A stretch of DNA of 64,000 bases, taken from positions 237,350 to 301,349 of the forward strand of contig JAUGWO010000082.1 in assembly GCA_049724395.1 (NCBI GenBank), in the 5' to 3' direction. The notes under the pieces are model-generated. The model saw only the letters and a list, made by a program, of their open reading frames with translations, ran no database searches and was not told where the DNA came from. Made by a program: the position numbers and the translations under genes. This DNA comes from Spongospora subterranea f. sp. subterranea. Lineage: Eukaryota; Endomyxa: Phytomyxea; Phytomyxea; Plasmodiophorida. Of the stretch, positions 22,158 through 33,027 are shown one piece after another. The first letter of the stretch is position 1; each line of letters starts with the position of its first letter.

Positions 22158-23302
22158 ATGACGGCCGTGTTCGTCCTTAAGGGCATGACGAGAATGGATG
22201 CGGCCATTGCCGCAGGCATTATCGTCAATATCGCTAGTTCCGTTGGTATTGTCTTATCCAATAAGCTCATATGGGCGCGATACGGTACACAGGATTCTCA
22301 ATGTCATTGCCATCGGCCTGATCTCGTCTCTATGTAGAATTCAATTTTGTCGTGACTTTATCGTTTTTACATTTTGTGACGACGTCGCTTGCCACTCGTA
22401 TCCTATTACGGTTCGGGCTTTTCCAATATAAACCTGCCCCAATATCTGGTCTCTTACCGGTTTCAATCGGTACCCTTGGCAGCGTCGTTTTCATGAACCG
22501 TAATATTGCTTCATTCTCAATCCCATTATCTTCGACTGATTTCGACTATGGTTTAATAGTTAATTTAGCCGAGAACACTGTTGGATTTTATCAAGTGTCA
22601 AAGCTGGCCTGCATTCCTATCACATTATTTCTTGAATTTATCCTTTATAGAAAACAAGTTTCACACAACGTTCGGTTATCGTTAGTTGTAATCCTGGCTG
22701 GTGTTGGAATATCCACCGTTTCCGAAGTCTCCGTTAAAGGTATTTGCCAGGCCCAACGGATGACAATCTCTGTTGTACTAACCGGTGTTTCTTTAGCTTT
22801 TGGGCTCGTGCTCGGCTTGATTGCTGTTCTGTTCACAGCCCAAGGTCAAATATACACAGGGTTTTCGCAGCAGAAGATGGGTCTAGATTCAATGCAGCTC
22901 CTGCACCATACCAGTCCACAGATCGCATTGGGGATGCTGGTCTGCATGTTCTTGTTCGAGGACATCGGTGAGGTGATGGCGTTTGAGTACACTCTGCCGC
23001 TGCTGGCGATGATCCTGTTGACCTGCGTCCTGGCCGTCGCCGTTAACATCTCCAACTACATGGTGATTGGGAAGACATCGCCAATCACCTACCAGGTCGT
23101 TGGCCATGCCAAAACTTGTCTCGTTTTAATATTAGGATTCACATTATTCGCTAATCCGGTCACGTGGAGGTCCATTTTTGGCATTATGCTAGCGTTAATG
23201 GGTGTATTCTTCTATGGCGAAATCAAAAGGAGCGAATCCAAATCGGCCCCTTCATTGCCGATATACTCTTCGTTGTCGAAAGAAGACGAAGCTGACGCCT
23301 AA
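22158..23302 (+). CDS. Drug/metabolite-type sugar-phosphate or nucleotide-sugar transporter (SLC35E3-like), 324 aa
   Basis: A multi-pass Golgi/ER-type transporter of the SLC35/TPT family. The start is the ATG at 22158 (MTAVFVLKGMTRMDAAI); helix 1 reads AAGIIVNIASSVGIVLSNK. Introns are placed at 22285-22337, 22500-22559 and 22740-22796 because their removal restores the family sequence (NLAENTVGFYQ, SVKAFGLVLGLIAVLFTAQ). The spliced length is 975 nt including stop. Diagnostic blocks are KMGLDSMQLLHHTSP, NYMVIGKTSPITYQVVGHAK and WRSIFGIMLALMGVFFY. The C-terminal tail is acidic. The last two introns are multiples of three without stops, so unspliced message would also read through. The substrate cannot be told from sequence. 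Confidence 0.9.
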
Positions 23303-23606
23303 TACAGTATTATTATTATTTTTTTTGCCGAACTCGCCTTTCCTATCTTCTCCTAACGAAGGGTTTAATTGAAAGTCTAGCAAGAGCGTTTTCCTGCCGT
23401 TGTTTCGTTGAAGCGTCAATATGATTGTGATTATTGGTTGCACAAAAGACTTATAACAATGTTGTCCCCGTTTGTTTTATTGTTTTGGTTTCATTTCAAT
23501 GAATTGAACACTGTAAACTACAATTAGGCGACGAGCAATCTTGTCCAAAACGCATCAAATAATTATTGGGGAAAACTGCCATTTATGATCGACAGGGTTC
23601 ATGTTA

Positions 23607-24564
23607 TCATACAAATGAGTTCAATATCTCCTGAACGGCTTCGTCAGGCAGAACCACTTTTGATTTGGTGAATATGTTCTGCTCGGGGATACTGATCCCA
23701 TATTTTTTCGTCAACGGTGTCCAAACACGCATCCTGACGTTGATAAACCTGTTCACCCATCCCGATGAATCACGGTCAATGGTGAAAAACGCAAATCCGG
23801 TTGTCCCCGTTTTACCAATTGCTGATTTGACGCAACGTCATATTACATTGTCTCGCCAGCGCAGCTTTCACTTCGTTGTTCGGGTAAGGATAGTCCAGGT
23901 GTTCAAGGAACCATGTTTTTAACGGCTGACGATCGCCGTCGTCGTCAATGCTGCTGCCGCTCGTCGAATTTCGCAAAAACGCCTATTGTAAAAGGAACGT
24001 TCAATGATTTTAAGTTCTAGGAAAATTGCTGGCGATCGAACCTGGTTAACTTCCTGATTAGAATCGGCAACTTTTCGCCCGAACCGGTAGAGGATCGCAT
24101 CGGAAACCGTCTCTAGCTCGTTCACTGTGACATCCTTTTGCAGCTGGGCGATGATTGATTCCGCCATCGTCTGATAATGGGCGATGTTTGCATCGATGAT
24201 GGCGTCGGCTTCGGCACCAGCCGATGGGCCTATTTCCTAACCCCAGATATTCAAAACACGGCCAAGGGCAACGATTTGTGCTGATTATTACGATGTTGGA
24301 GCGCCGTTTTGGCAGAGTCATTTCTCTGTGGACGTCATTAGACGCTTGTCGGTATTGAGGCGATGGAGCAACATAGGTACCAAAATTCGGGCACGTGATT
24401 ACGCTTAGATTGTTGAAGTGATCGCGTGACCAAACGATCACAAATTCAAGATTAAAGACCTCTTCATCGGGATAGTGGTTCGAAAGCGTTGACCGCGTTT
24501 GTACCGTAGCGCCAACAGGAACAGAGATCCGTTCGGTCGCCGCTGCGATATTCTTATGATTCAT
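23607..24564 (-). CDS. TALE-class homeodomain transcription factor
   Basis: A DNA-binding regulator of the TALE class (PBX, KNOX, BEL and relatives). The ATG at 24564 opens a Ser/Thr-rich exon ending KRRSN-Ile. The next exon reads EIGPSAGAEADAIIDANIAH and a helical stretch (TVNELETVSDAILYRFGRK) that may act as a dimerisation region. The homeodomain spans two exons: TWFLEHLDYPYPNNEVKAAL carries the TALE Pro-Tyr-Pro loop, and RQISNW joins FINVRMRVW across an intron of about 60 nt, giving the recognition helix WFINxRxRxW. The stop is at 23607-23609. In many protists and green algae TALE proteins mark mating type or zygote identity, but that role here is only a possibility. Confidence 0.88.
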
Positions 24565-24795
24565 TTCAACAAGATGATCTTCTGAGCTCCCCTATCCCGA
24601 TAACAGGGACTCTCGAGAAGTTGAACCCGAGCAGAAACTTGTTTGTCGACGGTTACCATCAGAGACCCCTTGATGATGGTTTATGGTTCATTGCCCGATT
24701 GGATTGCATCGGGAAGCAGTTGTTCATGTCCAACACAGTTGACATGGATCATCGTGAACGCCTGTCCCGTGTAAAAATGCAACAATTGGTTGCCC

Positions 24796-25454
24796 TAAAC
24801 GCAATTACCATCTTCGCCGGCGTAGATGCTTCGAAAAGGTCTCTCTCTAGGAGGAGGTCTTCGACGAATTGTTGGAAAAAAGTCGATCTTCAATGAGTCG
24901 TTGGAAGAAAACGTAGAAACTTTCATAGTAGGGATGATTTCGTCAAGATGGAGTTCTTGGTTGATTCTATGTTGTTGATTGATCTCAGCGTTGTCTCTCT
25001 GTTTGCCTTTCCAATATGGAATAATGTCTAGAACAGGCTCGAAGGCAGAGGTTTCTGCAAGTTTGATTGGCGATGTGTCGTGTTTAACGGGTTGGGAGTC
25101 TGCTAGAACAATCCATCTGAGGCGTTCGACAGCGATTCCGGTAAGGCGCCAATAAAGCGGGATGTGCTACAATATCGGAAATTAATTATAGAAGGCGGGG
25201 ACGTTTTGATATAGCTGGCGAAAACAACGACGAAACCCATATTCTTAATTGTTCGTAAATATCAAGGTAGTTTAGGCCATACGATCAGCTCTAGTTTGTA
25301 TAATGGCCTCAGTTGCCCTTTATCTGGATATATCATAAACCATTCTTTCCTGCAACCGATCACCATTAGCGATCGTGTCCGTCCATCCAAAGTATTCATG
25401 AAATCACCTGTCTTTGCTCGTATGACTGTCATATCCAGGTTTAGGTGGCGCCAT
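24796..25454 (-). CDS. Unrecognised spliced protein, ~160 aa
   Basis: Three exons chain in frame. The ATG at 25454 starts MAPPKPGYDSHTSKD. After an intron beginning GTGATT and ending TTGCAG comes KEWFMIYPDKGQLRPLYKLE. After a longer intron ending TTGTAG a 123-codon exon reads HIPLYWRLTGIAVERLRW on to PTIRRRPPPRERP and a stop at 24796. The final exon is open throughout and has protein-like composition. No family is recognised. The second intron, about 105 nt, could hide one more exon. It lies between the TALE gene and the MORN gene, all on the same strand. Confidence 0.5.
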
Positions 25455-25508
25455 CTGCCAGAAATCCACGAATCGATGGCTACGTCCTATGCCAAACAGA
25501 TCCATGAA

Positions 25509-28160
25509 TTAACTGCATTGATGGCCTAGATCTTGCATATCGACCCCGTTTGTGGCACTGGAGAGCTCCTGGAGGGTGTCAAACGGGTCGTCGATATTCC
25601 TCACCTGGGAAACATTCGACCATAACAACGTGCAGCACTCGTGATGGCATTGCTGGATCTGTATCCGCTGCATTGTTGCCAGGAACGCCGACCGGATCTG
25701 GCTCGGGAATCGCCGACCTGCTGGTCGACAATTGCCTATCCGACGTTTGGTGATCGTCCAATAGATCGCCAGATAACTCCGGTATCAAATGTGTCAACGC
25801 TCGCGTGCAGGTTCGTGATATGTAAACCCTACGTTGTGTTTGTCGAATTGTCAATCGACCGATATTGTTTCTGAACGCCTTTACCCTAGTTTTGGGTCTC
25901 CATACCATCGATCCTTCTCGTAATCTGCCGGATTGTTGGGATGGGATATCGGATAGATCCCTTCAACGCACGCGTGGTCTATATAATCGCACGATGTCGT
26001 ATAGAACCCGATACGACACGCCTTTTCAACCTGGCCACGATCGGACCGACTCGACAACGCCTTCCCGTACGCATCGAACGCGTCATCAAAATGCTTTGCG
26101 ACCACCTGGGCACGTATTCAGACAGCAATCAAAGAAACCGCGACGAGCGCCTGGCGAACTTTATATATCTTATTGACCTGTAAGTTTCAATGAAACACCG
26201 ACGAGAACGTATTGATAAGAATACCGGACCTGGACCTTTTGAATCGGTTTGTGTTGGCCCATATGAGCGAGTAGAAGGGATTTGGCCGTGATGAACTCGG
26301 GATCATACGCCGATATTTCGGCAACCAATCGAATGTTGTTGTTGCGATAGGATTCCTCATCTGCTCCCGAGGTTTATCGATCAGGCTGATAATGATAACG
26401 AGGGTTTACCGTCCTCGATGGCCAGGAGCCTGATCGCCTCAGCCATCCGTTTACGAGTATCGGAGCTGGTCACGTTTAGTAGATCATACAGATCCTGAAC
26501 AGATGGTTGTCGGAAAAGATCAATGACCCCCCGAGAGTATCTCTCGCTGTTGAACCCGCACCTGAGTCTGTAATTGTAGAAGGCGTTGACCAGTGATCGC
26601 ATGTCGGATAACCCCATCGGCAAATACATCGCCATTTGGGGAAAACGTCCGAATGAACTCGGCAACTGTAGCGATACTCCAAAGATGGGCACGACAACGA
26701 CATCTGATGAACAGAAAACAAAAAACAAACAGTCACTGTACTGGCCCAGGGCGAAACCGTGTCGAATCATCTCCTGTACTTGTCTGGTATTAGTTTCTTG
26801 CTTCGTCCACCGTATTCCGGCCTGTATTTGACGTGCTTCTTCCTGCAATCGCTGGTCCACGACGCGTCGTATACTCGCCCGTCGTGATGGTAATAGGTCC
26901 CCGGGCCCGATCGGGATCCCGACCGGTATCGCCCAACGTGTCGGTCGCCCTGGTGGAACCGATATTTCACACCGTCCTCGACGATGATGGTCTGAGCGAC
27001 GAAAACGCTTTCCCCATCTCCATCCTAGATTGCCACCGTGAAACCACCACAAACTTGAATAATCCTTTGCGATTTTGTACCTGTTTATCGTCCTTCCATT
27101 GCCCTTCATACCGATTTTCGTTTTTCCAGATCAATCGTCCTTTCCCATGTCGGCGTCCGGCGGACCACTGCCCAACGTAGTGCCATTGGCTCCGTTTGAG
27201 GTGACCCTGGCCATGTGGCTTCCCTCCAACCCATCCACCCAAATATTCATCCCCGTTACTGTACTGGATGACGCCATGGCCTCCCCAGGACGATCATGAT
27301 CCCAGGCTCCTTCGTACCGTGACAGATCCTGGTAGATCTGGACGCCAAACCCATGTCGTTCTCCCATCAACCATTTCCCTGAACGAAACCGCTAATTAAT
27401 TGAAAAGCGGCGCGATTCAATCTAAACTGAACGGTGTGAACCCTGATAATTGGCCATTCCTTGTCGCAACGTCCCTGATCCATGCCTCATCCCCTCTTTA
27501 TAATACCCATGATATTCTCGTCCGGACGCCCATCGATATTTTCCAAGCCCATCGTACATGCCCTCCTTCCATTCCCCTATTCCATCAACCCATCGTCAAT
27601 CGCAGTTGTACCGATCCACGACCCCACCAGATTTACCGGTATATGTGTCGCCAGACCGGCAGGTTAGCACCCCTCTCCCATGGCGCTGGCCAAGCTTCCA
27701 CCACCCTTGATAATAATCACCATCAGGCCAGATCTAGCAACACATTATTCCGGTCAAACATGGAAACACGCCAATTGGCGAATTAGTTCGCCATACGGGC
27801 TCGTACGTATATTCCATAAACAGGGTCAACGCTCTCTTGAGCCGTTGGAAGGCGATTAACGGCGTTGAAATCTGATAGATCCACATCGTGTTTCGATCGC
27901 TCTTTGCGTCGGGATTTGTTCAGGAACGGTGGCGGCGGTAGGTCCCATTTACTGATGATCTGTACGGATAGGTCGTCATCCATGCATTTCTGGCAATCGA
28001 ACACCGATATGGGTCGAGGGCGTGCGCGAGAGCATCGTTTTGCTAATAACGCAGCAGATGATGTAGCACGATCGTGAAGTATTTGGGCGATGGGCTCGGG
28101 AACGGGCCCATTAAGACGCCATGGAATGTCGAATAATGGTTCGATGCTTTTGTTGGCCAT
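25509..28160 (-). CDS. MORN-repeat protein with long helical C-terminal region; one frame change
   Basis: MORN repeats bind membranes or form filaments in protist cytoskeletons. Exon 1 (ATG at 28160) codes a low-complexity leader (KWDLPPPPFLNKSRRKERS). Spliced exons then give about eight MORN units, such as WPDGDYYQGWWKLGQRHGRG, REYHGYYKEGMRHGSG, SRYEGAWDHDRPG, DEYLGGWVGGKPHGQG, HYVGQWSAGRRHGKG, NRYEGQWKDDKQ and DRHVGRYRSGSRSGPG. Between DRPG and HGVIQYSNGDEY, near 27282-27288 in a run of four C, the frame shifts by one base without an intron. Later exons (MAMYLPMGLSDMRSLVNAF, RLVAEISAYDPEFITAKSLL, VAKHFDDAFDAYGKAL) are helical and unrecognised. The last joins use two candidate introns of only 33-34 nt and are less certain; the stop is at 25509. 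Confidence 0.65.
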
Positions 28161-28329
28161 CGGGTTGAGATATTATAATCACGATCGAAAATGGCACCTC
28201 GAAGGGTTTACGCTGTTAAATAGAATATCTCATAGTCAAGCGGATACGCAAACAAAGGGCATTTGAGAGTATCAGTGGAAGATTTCATACACCTCAACCG
28301 TTTTGACAATGATGGAGTAAACGAGTGAT

Positions 28330-30336
28330 TTATGGAGGAAACCTGGAAGATATGCCTAATTGCTGAACTGAAAAACGGAGGTGTGCTCGGGATAATTCGG
28401 CTTCAGGATCTCGTACTTGTTGATGGCATCTCTTAGAGAGATTCAGAGAAACATACTGTATACTTCGCACAAGTAAATTTTCGATCGAGTTCATTTGTGA
28501 ACTAATTAAACGAATTGTACTATTACGTAAAACAGCATCAGATGAGGTCAAATATTTCGAAACTAGCACATTGATATATTCGATTACCAGCTCTGGCGAT
28601 GTGAGTCGCGATAAGATTTCGACGATAAGTGAATCATGACTGGGAGGGTTTGGCAGCATCGTCCAAGAACGGATGAGCTCAAGAGGTACGTGATGGCCAG
28701 ATTGTGCCAAGTGGAGCAGTATATGGAGCACCAGAGGGCGCCATCGAGGATTGAACGGGGTGAGCATGTGATAAAGCATGGGAAATGCCTGAATTCCGTG
28801 TTGTTCCGCTGTCGTAACCAAGGACACAATTGCAATAGCTAATGACAACAACGATGAGGGATTATCAGGCACGGTGTTGATGGCAACCTCCAAAAGAGAA
28901 TTGAGACGGCAATCCGTAAGTTTTTCACTGCGGCCGATAATACTGGGGATAGTTTCAATGAGCAGATTCGAGTGCGGCGCGGCTTTGGATATGGCCATGA
29001 ATGCCGAAACAACAGTACGATCCACAACATTGTTGTTAATCAGGAAAAAGGGTTTGAATTGAAGCAACGATTGGAGTAGAGGATAAGCGAGAAAATGAGA
29101 AGCTAGCGACTGCATCAGAACATGGGAATTCAAAAACCTATCGAAAGAGAAGCTATCAGAGGCGACCCAGTCCGATAGAATCTGAATGGTTTCGGAAAGA
29201 TGCGTTGAAGATGAGGACACTATGCTATGGACAGCCATGATAACAGAATCAACAGTGCTCTCGGTAAAACATGACGAGCTGATCAGAAACTGGAACAGAG
29301 ATATATGATCTGATAATCCCGACATCAAACAGAATCGAAACACATCAGAATAATCATCCTGGGGATGAGCTTGCAGTAACGTTGTCATAGCGTCATCGTC
29401 AACAACATGAAGTTGGCTTAGATCGAAAAGTGATTGCTTTGCAGAGGAAGTTAGGCAAAATGTAGGTGATGACCAAACCGAGAGAAGCACCTGTGAGAGA
29501 GCAACAGCAACATTTCGTCGTCCCAGACGCGGTTTAAGATGTGCGGGGGAGAGCCCGACAGGATATATATTGTCATCCTGCAAGACCAACATTAGCAATT
29601 GGCGTGCAGCGCAAGATGAGGGCTGATTTAGCGATTCTAAAACTGGGTCTAGTAGATGATCGATGAATGCATGAGCATCGCCTGCTACTATGGAATACAA
29701 CAAACTAGCGGTCTCAAGAGTATTATACAAGGTAAATATCTCGGTTATGAGAAGACTAGATTCCGGAGTCGAAGCTGAAAGGGAGCTGATTATGGAACTT
29801 AAAACTGAACTCAAGGAGGATATCGTCGTGCCATGTGGGTTGAGGATATGGCGGCAAAGCTGAATTCGCAAAGACAAAGGTGAATCGGCAGATAACAACG
29901 CTGGTGGAAGGTGTAATGACGTTTTAGGTAAAGTGGAAATATACTGGGATTGTATATCCTGTCGTGATATGAACAGACATGCTACTAGCAGTTGGTAATA
30001 CTCGGATTGATGAATCTGATGTAAAAGCTCCAAAGACGGGCGAAGAAACGCTTTGGAGATTCTATGAAGAGCACATTGCGATATATATGGCAGTATAACA
30101 GGCACTAAATATGGGTTCGCCGTTAACAGATCGGCTAAAGCATAATCCAGAAGTGAGGCAGATTGATGGAGTTGGCACGGAATATTCAGGCCTGCAGCAC
30201 AATGATCATGGGCTTGTATATCGGCCCTCAATAGGTGAATGCCATTCGGCACGAGTAATAATGATAACCATTGGTTAACTATGGCTGCCGTCGAATCCGG
30301 TGCAGCATTCGGCCTAACTCCTTCGTCCTTCAACAT
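28330..30336 (-). CDS. Large intronless alpha-solenoid protein, 668 aa, family not recognised
   Basis: One open frame of 668 codons from the ATG at 30336. The sequence is rich in Leu, Ser and Ala and reads as a long series of amphipathic helices in HEAT/ARM style, for example PLSLRIQLCRHILNPHG, RPLVLHILLHLAQSGH and PELVIEYINVLVSKYL. No transmembrane helix, zinc motif or enzyme motif is visible. It resembles large scaffold proteins such as focadhesin or Integrator-type solenoids in style only, and I cannot assign it. Being intronless is unusual beside its intron-rich neighbours. An upstream short exon is possible, since GT-AG signals occur at 30340-30440. Confidence 0.75.
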   Translation of the reverse strand: MLKDEGVRPNAAPDSTAAIVNQWLSLLLVPNGIHLLRADIQAHDHCAAGLNIPCQLHQSASLLDYALADLLTANPYLVPVILPYISQCALHRISKAFLRPSLELLHQIHQSEYYQLLVACLFISRQDIQSQYISTLPKTSLHLPPALLSADSPLSLRIQLCRHILNPHGTTISSLSSVLSSIISSLSASTPESSLLITEIFTLYNTLETASLLYSIVAGDAHAFIDHLLDPVLESLNQPSSCAARQLLMLVLQDDNIYPVGLSPAHLKPRLGRRNVAVALSQVLLSVWSSPTFCLTSSAKQSLFDLSQLHVVDDDAMTTLLQAHPQDDYSDVFRFCLMSGLSDHISLFQFLISSSCFTESTVDSVIMAVHSIVSSSSTHLSETIQILSDWVASDSFSFDRFLNSHVLMQSLASHFLAYPLLQSLLQFKPFFLINNNVVDRTVVSAFMAISKAAPHSNLLIETIPSIIGRSEKLTDCRLNSLLEVAINTVPDNPSSLLSLAIAIVSLVTTAEQHGIQAFPMLYHMLTPFNPRWRPLVLHILLHLAQSGHHVPLELIRSWTMLPNPPSHDSLIVEILSRLTSPELVIEYINVLVSKYLTSSDAVLRNSTIRLISSQMNSIENLLVRSIQYVSLNLSKRCHQQVRDPEAELSRAHLRFSVQQLGISSRFPP

Positions 30337-31143
30337 TACTTCTGCATTCAGAGATCTGACTGGTGACGGGGTTTTGCCATCATCAATTCGTCATCATCAC
30401 AATTGCAAGAGCGGCGGCGTATTCAGAAGCTTTCACAATTGCTAATACGATAGTAAAGGTTCATTCTCTAGATTGTTGCAGTTCAAGTGCTTGTTTGATG
30501 TTTCACAGTAAAAGAGTTTATTTGCGCAAACTCTTCTTACATGGAGTACGTAACAATGAACGACTGGTAGCGGTTCAAAGCTTGCACGGTTCACAGTGAT
30601 CGAACCTGTTGAGTCAAAAAGGGGTAATGGTCTGACGTCTGTTACATCACGTCTGTTACATGATGTCAATACACAACGCATAGTCGATTCCGAATTGAAT
30701 TTATTGTTGGCACAGCACCGTCCCGATTATAATGAATAATGCTCATAATCGACGGCGATCGACAGCGACGCGGAATGTATCGCCAGCCTCCAAGTCGATG
30801 CGTTTGACCGAGGGAGGACCGTTCTGTGAGATTTCAGACTGCGCATGATCATGCGACTGATGACATTGTGTTTGTTATTGTCACATTTGACATATTCTGG
30901 GAGCGCATGCTGTGTGACTGCAGCCCTACCCAGTGTGCATTCCAGAGCCCTCATAATGTTTATGACGACACACCCCCTACATTAGAGTTGCTGCCCAAGC
31001 AAAAGAGGTTTTGATAATGGAGCCGTTCGATTCACTTAACGTTCAAAATCGATCGAACGAAAATGTGTCAGTTTCACCTTAACGTCGGCATCATATGGAA
31101 GAAAGCATTAAATGATATAAGGCTACAGTTGACCTGTTTATAA
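30337..31143. other. Gap with no recognised gene
   Basis: Contains a short direct repeat of ACGTCTGTTACAT at about 30635-30662 arranged so that TGACGT and GATGTCA face each other. Otherwise nothing is seen. It includes the promoter of the solenoid gene. Confidence 0.4.
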
Positions 31144-31917
31144 TTACAGATCAATTTCCTGAGAATAACGTCTTAAACTTGAATCATAGTCGTGGATGAG
31201 ACGCTCGATTTGTGCTATTTCGCGATGGATTTCATCATGCAATGCATTATGTTCCGCGTTGTCGGGATCTGGAGTGCCTAGCGTTTGGACGTGACGCATG
31301 ACGTCACCCAACACGACCATGACCGATTGTGATGAATCTCCCCAGCTTTCGACGTCCTCGATCCTCTCGAAGAACCTGTTGATGGGATCATGGCAAGAGC
31401 CATCCGTCTCTTCAATACGAATATGCTCCTGATTTTGATCAGAATCACTTGCGATTTCATGATCATCATTATCAGCAGCGCCATCTATGATCGAACAAAC
31501 TTCTGCACTGTTACTGTGAAGGATAGACGCTCTCAATGTCTTTCGCCGTTTTGGTGATGGTGTCTCGGTAGAAGAAGGAGAATCCTCGCCGAGAAACCCG
31601 ACAGGGGATATGGCGGTCAGGTCGACGCTGGACTTACGCGATAGCGTTTTTGGCCGTTTAGTCGATGAGGAATTCCTGTATTGAATGGGGAGAGGAAGGC
31701 ACTCAAGGTTGGTTCTTTCCAGTTGCACAACCAGGTGTAATCCATGCGGTCCCTGGTGAATTATCCGAGTCGATATTGGATCTCGTTCATGATGGGTGAA
31801 CTTTGGTAAATGACTACTGGGAGCCGCTTTATGGGGCAAAGAGCAGATCCCTGGTGTCGTATTTACGATCACGTCGGTTGCCCCAGCTGACACGTCACCA
31901 ACCCTTCCGATCGGCAT
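31144..31917 (-). CDS. Unrecognised acidic, probably nuclear protein, 257 aa
   Basis: Single open frame from the ATG at 31915-31917. The N-terminal third is hydrophilic, with THHERDPISTRIIHQGPHGL. Two basic patches fit nuclear import signals (KRPKTLSRK and SPKRRKTLR near residues 90-135). An acidic stretch follows (AADNDDHEIASDSDQNQ), then a C-terminal helical region with heptad-like spacing (HDEIHREIAQIERLIHDYD) that could form a coiled coil. No known domain is recognised. It might be a chromatin or transcription subunit, which is inference from composition only. Confidence 0.6.
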   Translation of the reverse strand: MPIGRVGDVSAGATDVIVNTTPGICSLPHKAAPSSHLPKFTHHERDPISTRIIHQGPHGLHLVVQLERTNLECLPLPIQYRNSSSTKRPKTLSRKSSVDLTAISPVGFLGEDSPSSTETPSPKRRKTLRASILHSNSAEVCSIIDGAADNDDHEIASDSDQNQEHIRIEETDGSCHDPINRFFERIEDVESWGDSSQSVMVVLGDVMRHVQTLGTPDPDNAEHNALHDEIHREIAQIERLIHDYDSSLRRYSQEIDL

Positions 31918-33027
31918 TGAAAAGACTAGCGTCGCCCCTACAATGATGGGGACGTGGCTCGCTGCCAGAGCGTCAATGACGAACTAATAGGGCAATGTTG
32001 CTATGGAGAACCTGCTTCGATCCCAAACGATATCTCAGTTAGCGTGTGCCTAATGGGATCATCTACTCGTTAGTGAAATATCCTTATGACCGATCAGATC
32101 TGTCACTTACGATCAAAGTCCTGAAGATCTTAACCTCGACAAAAGCGGGAGCTTTAATCATCGCATCAGTCAACAACATGATACCACAGAAGAATTCTGC
32201 TAAGAAAAAATTGAAAATTGTCGGATATGAGTTTACAAAATAAAGAATACTGTCCAAATATGAACAAATATTGACGATTACAAGTCATTCGGAAAACGGA
32301 AAAGGTCAAGACATAATTTCTGTTTACATTATCCCTGATGAGTAAGCTCGATCAATGATGGAAAAACTATTTTTGGGGGAAATCACTATCTCTGGTTATG
32401 GTACTGCCTGGAATATCGGTTCGTGGATGATATTAAGTAGAGAAGCAACCCATTGAACATGACTATCAGTAATCTCCTGAAGTCTTTCAGTTACCGATTA
32501 GATAATGCACCACTTGATGAATGTAGCGGTATAAGCATTGAAGCTACCGGTAATGTGTCTTCTGGGAGTAATGGGTTGAAAATTTCACAGGTCCGCGCTT
32601 TGGGTTTCCAGTTCAGTACCGTTTTCCTTCATTTCCTACATAATCAACTGGAATTATTTGCAATCTACCTATGATGTTTGATCTGAAAAATGTGAAGTTC
32701 CTGTAAAAATTGTTACTCCTATTGTATTATTTCAGAAAGGAACGTTTTTTGCCGGGCAGTTCAGATCTGACCGCCAAAAAGCTTTCAGTACATATCTGTA
32801 TCGTTATGTCCAGGCAGTTACGTACTGTAGTCGTCACCGGCAGGAGGTCAGTTGGGGATTCGGTATTTTCTATAGGGTTCGTGGACGCGTGGTCATGCTC
32901 TAGAAGGATAGGAGACTCCAGTCCTGTACACACCGTTATATATCGGTACTGTATCAGGATTTAGGACGATTGCTGCTAGGCCATATTTCCCGGTTAAAAC
33001 ACGGCGAAGAACGGCCAATCTCCGACA
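31918..33027. other. Gap; weak open frames only
   Basis: Plus-strand frames at 32046-32243 (IKVLKILTSTKAGALIIASV) and 32453-32674 look partly protein-like but have no family match and no clear exon chain. The right end holds the promoter of the lipase gene. Confidence 0.35.

Noticed and set aside
25641-26183. Plus-strand frames as a gene
   Set aside because: The minus strand gives a longer in-frame exon chain with splice signals that continues the MORN gene.
28330-30336. Assignment of the solenoid protein to focadhesin or FANCI
   Set aside because: Only the general helical, Leu-rich style agrees; no diagnostic motif could be matched by eye.
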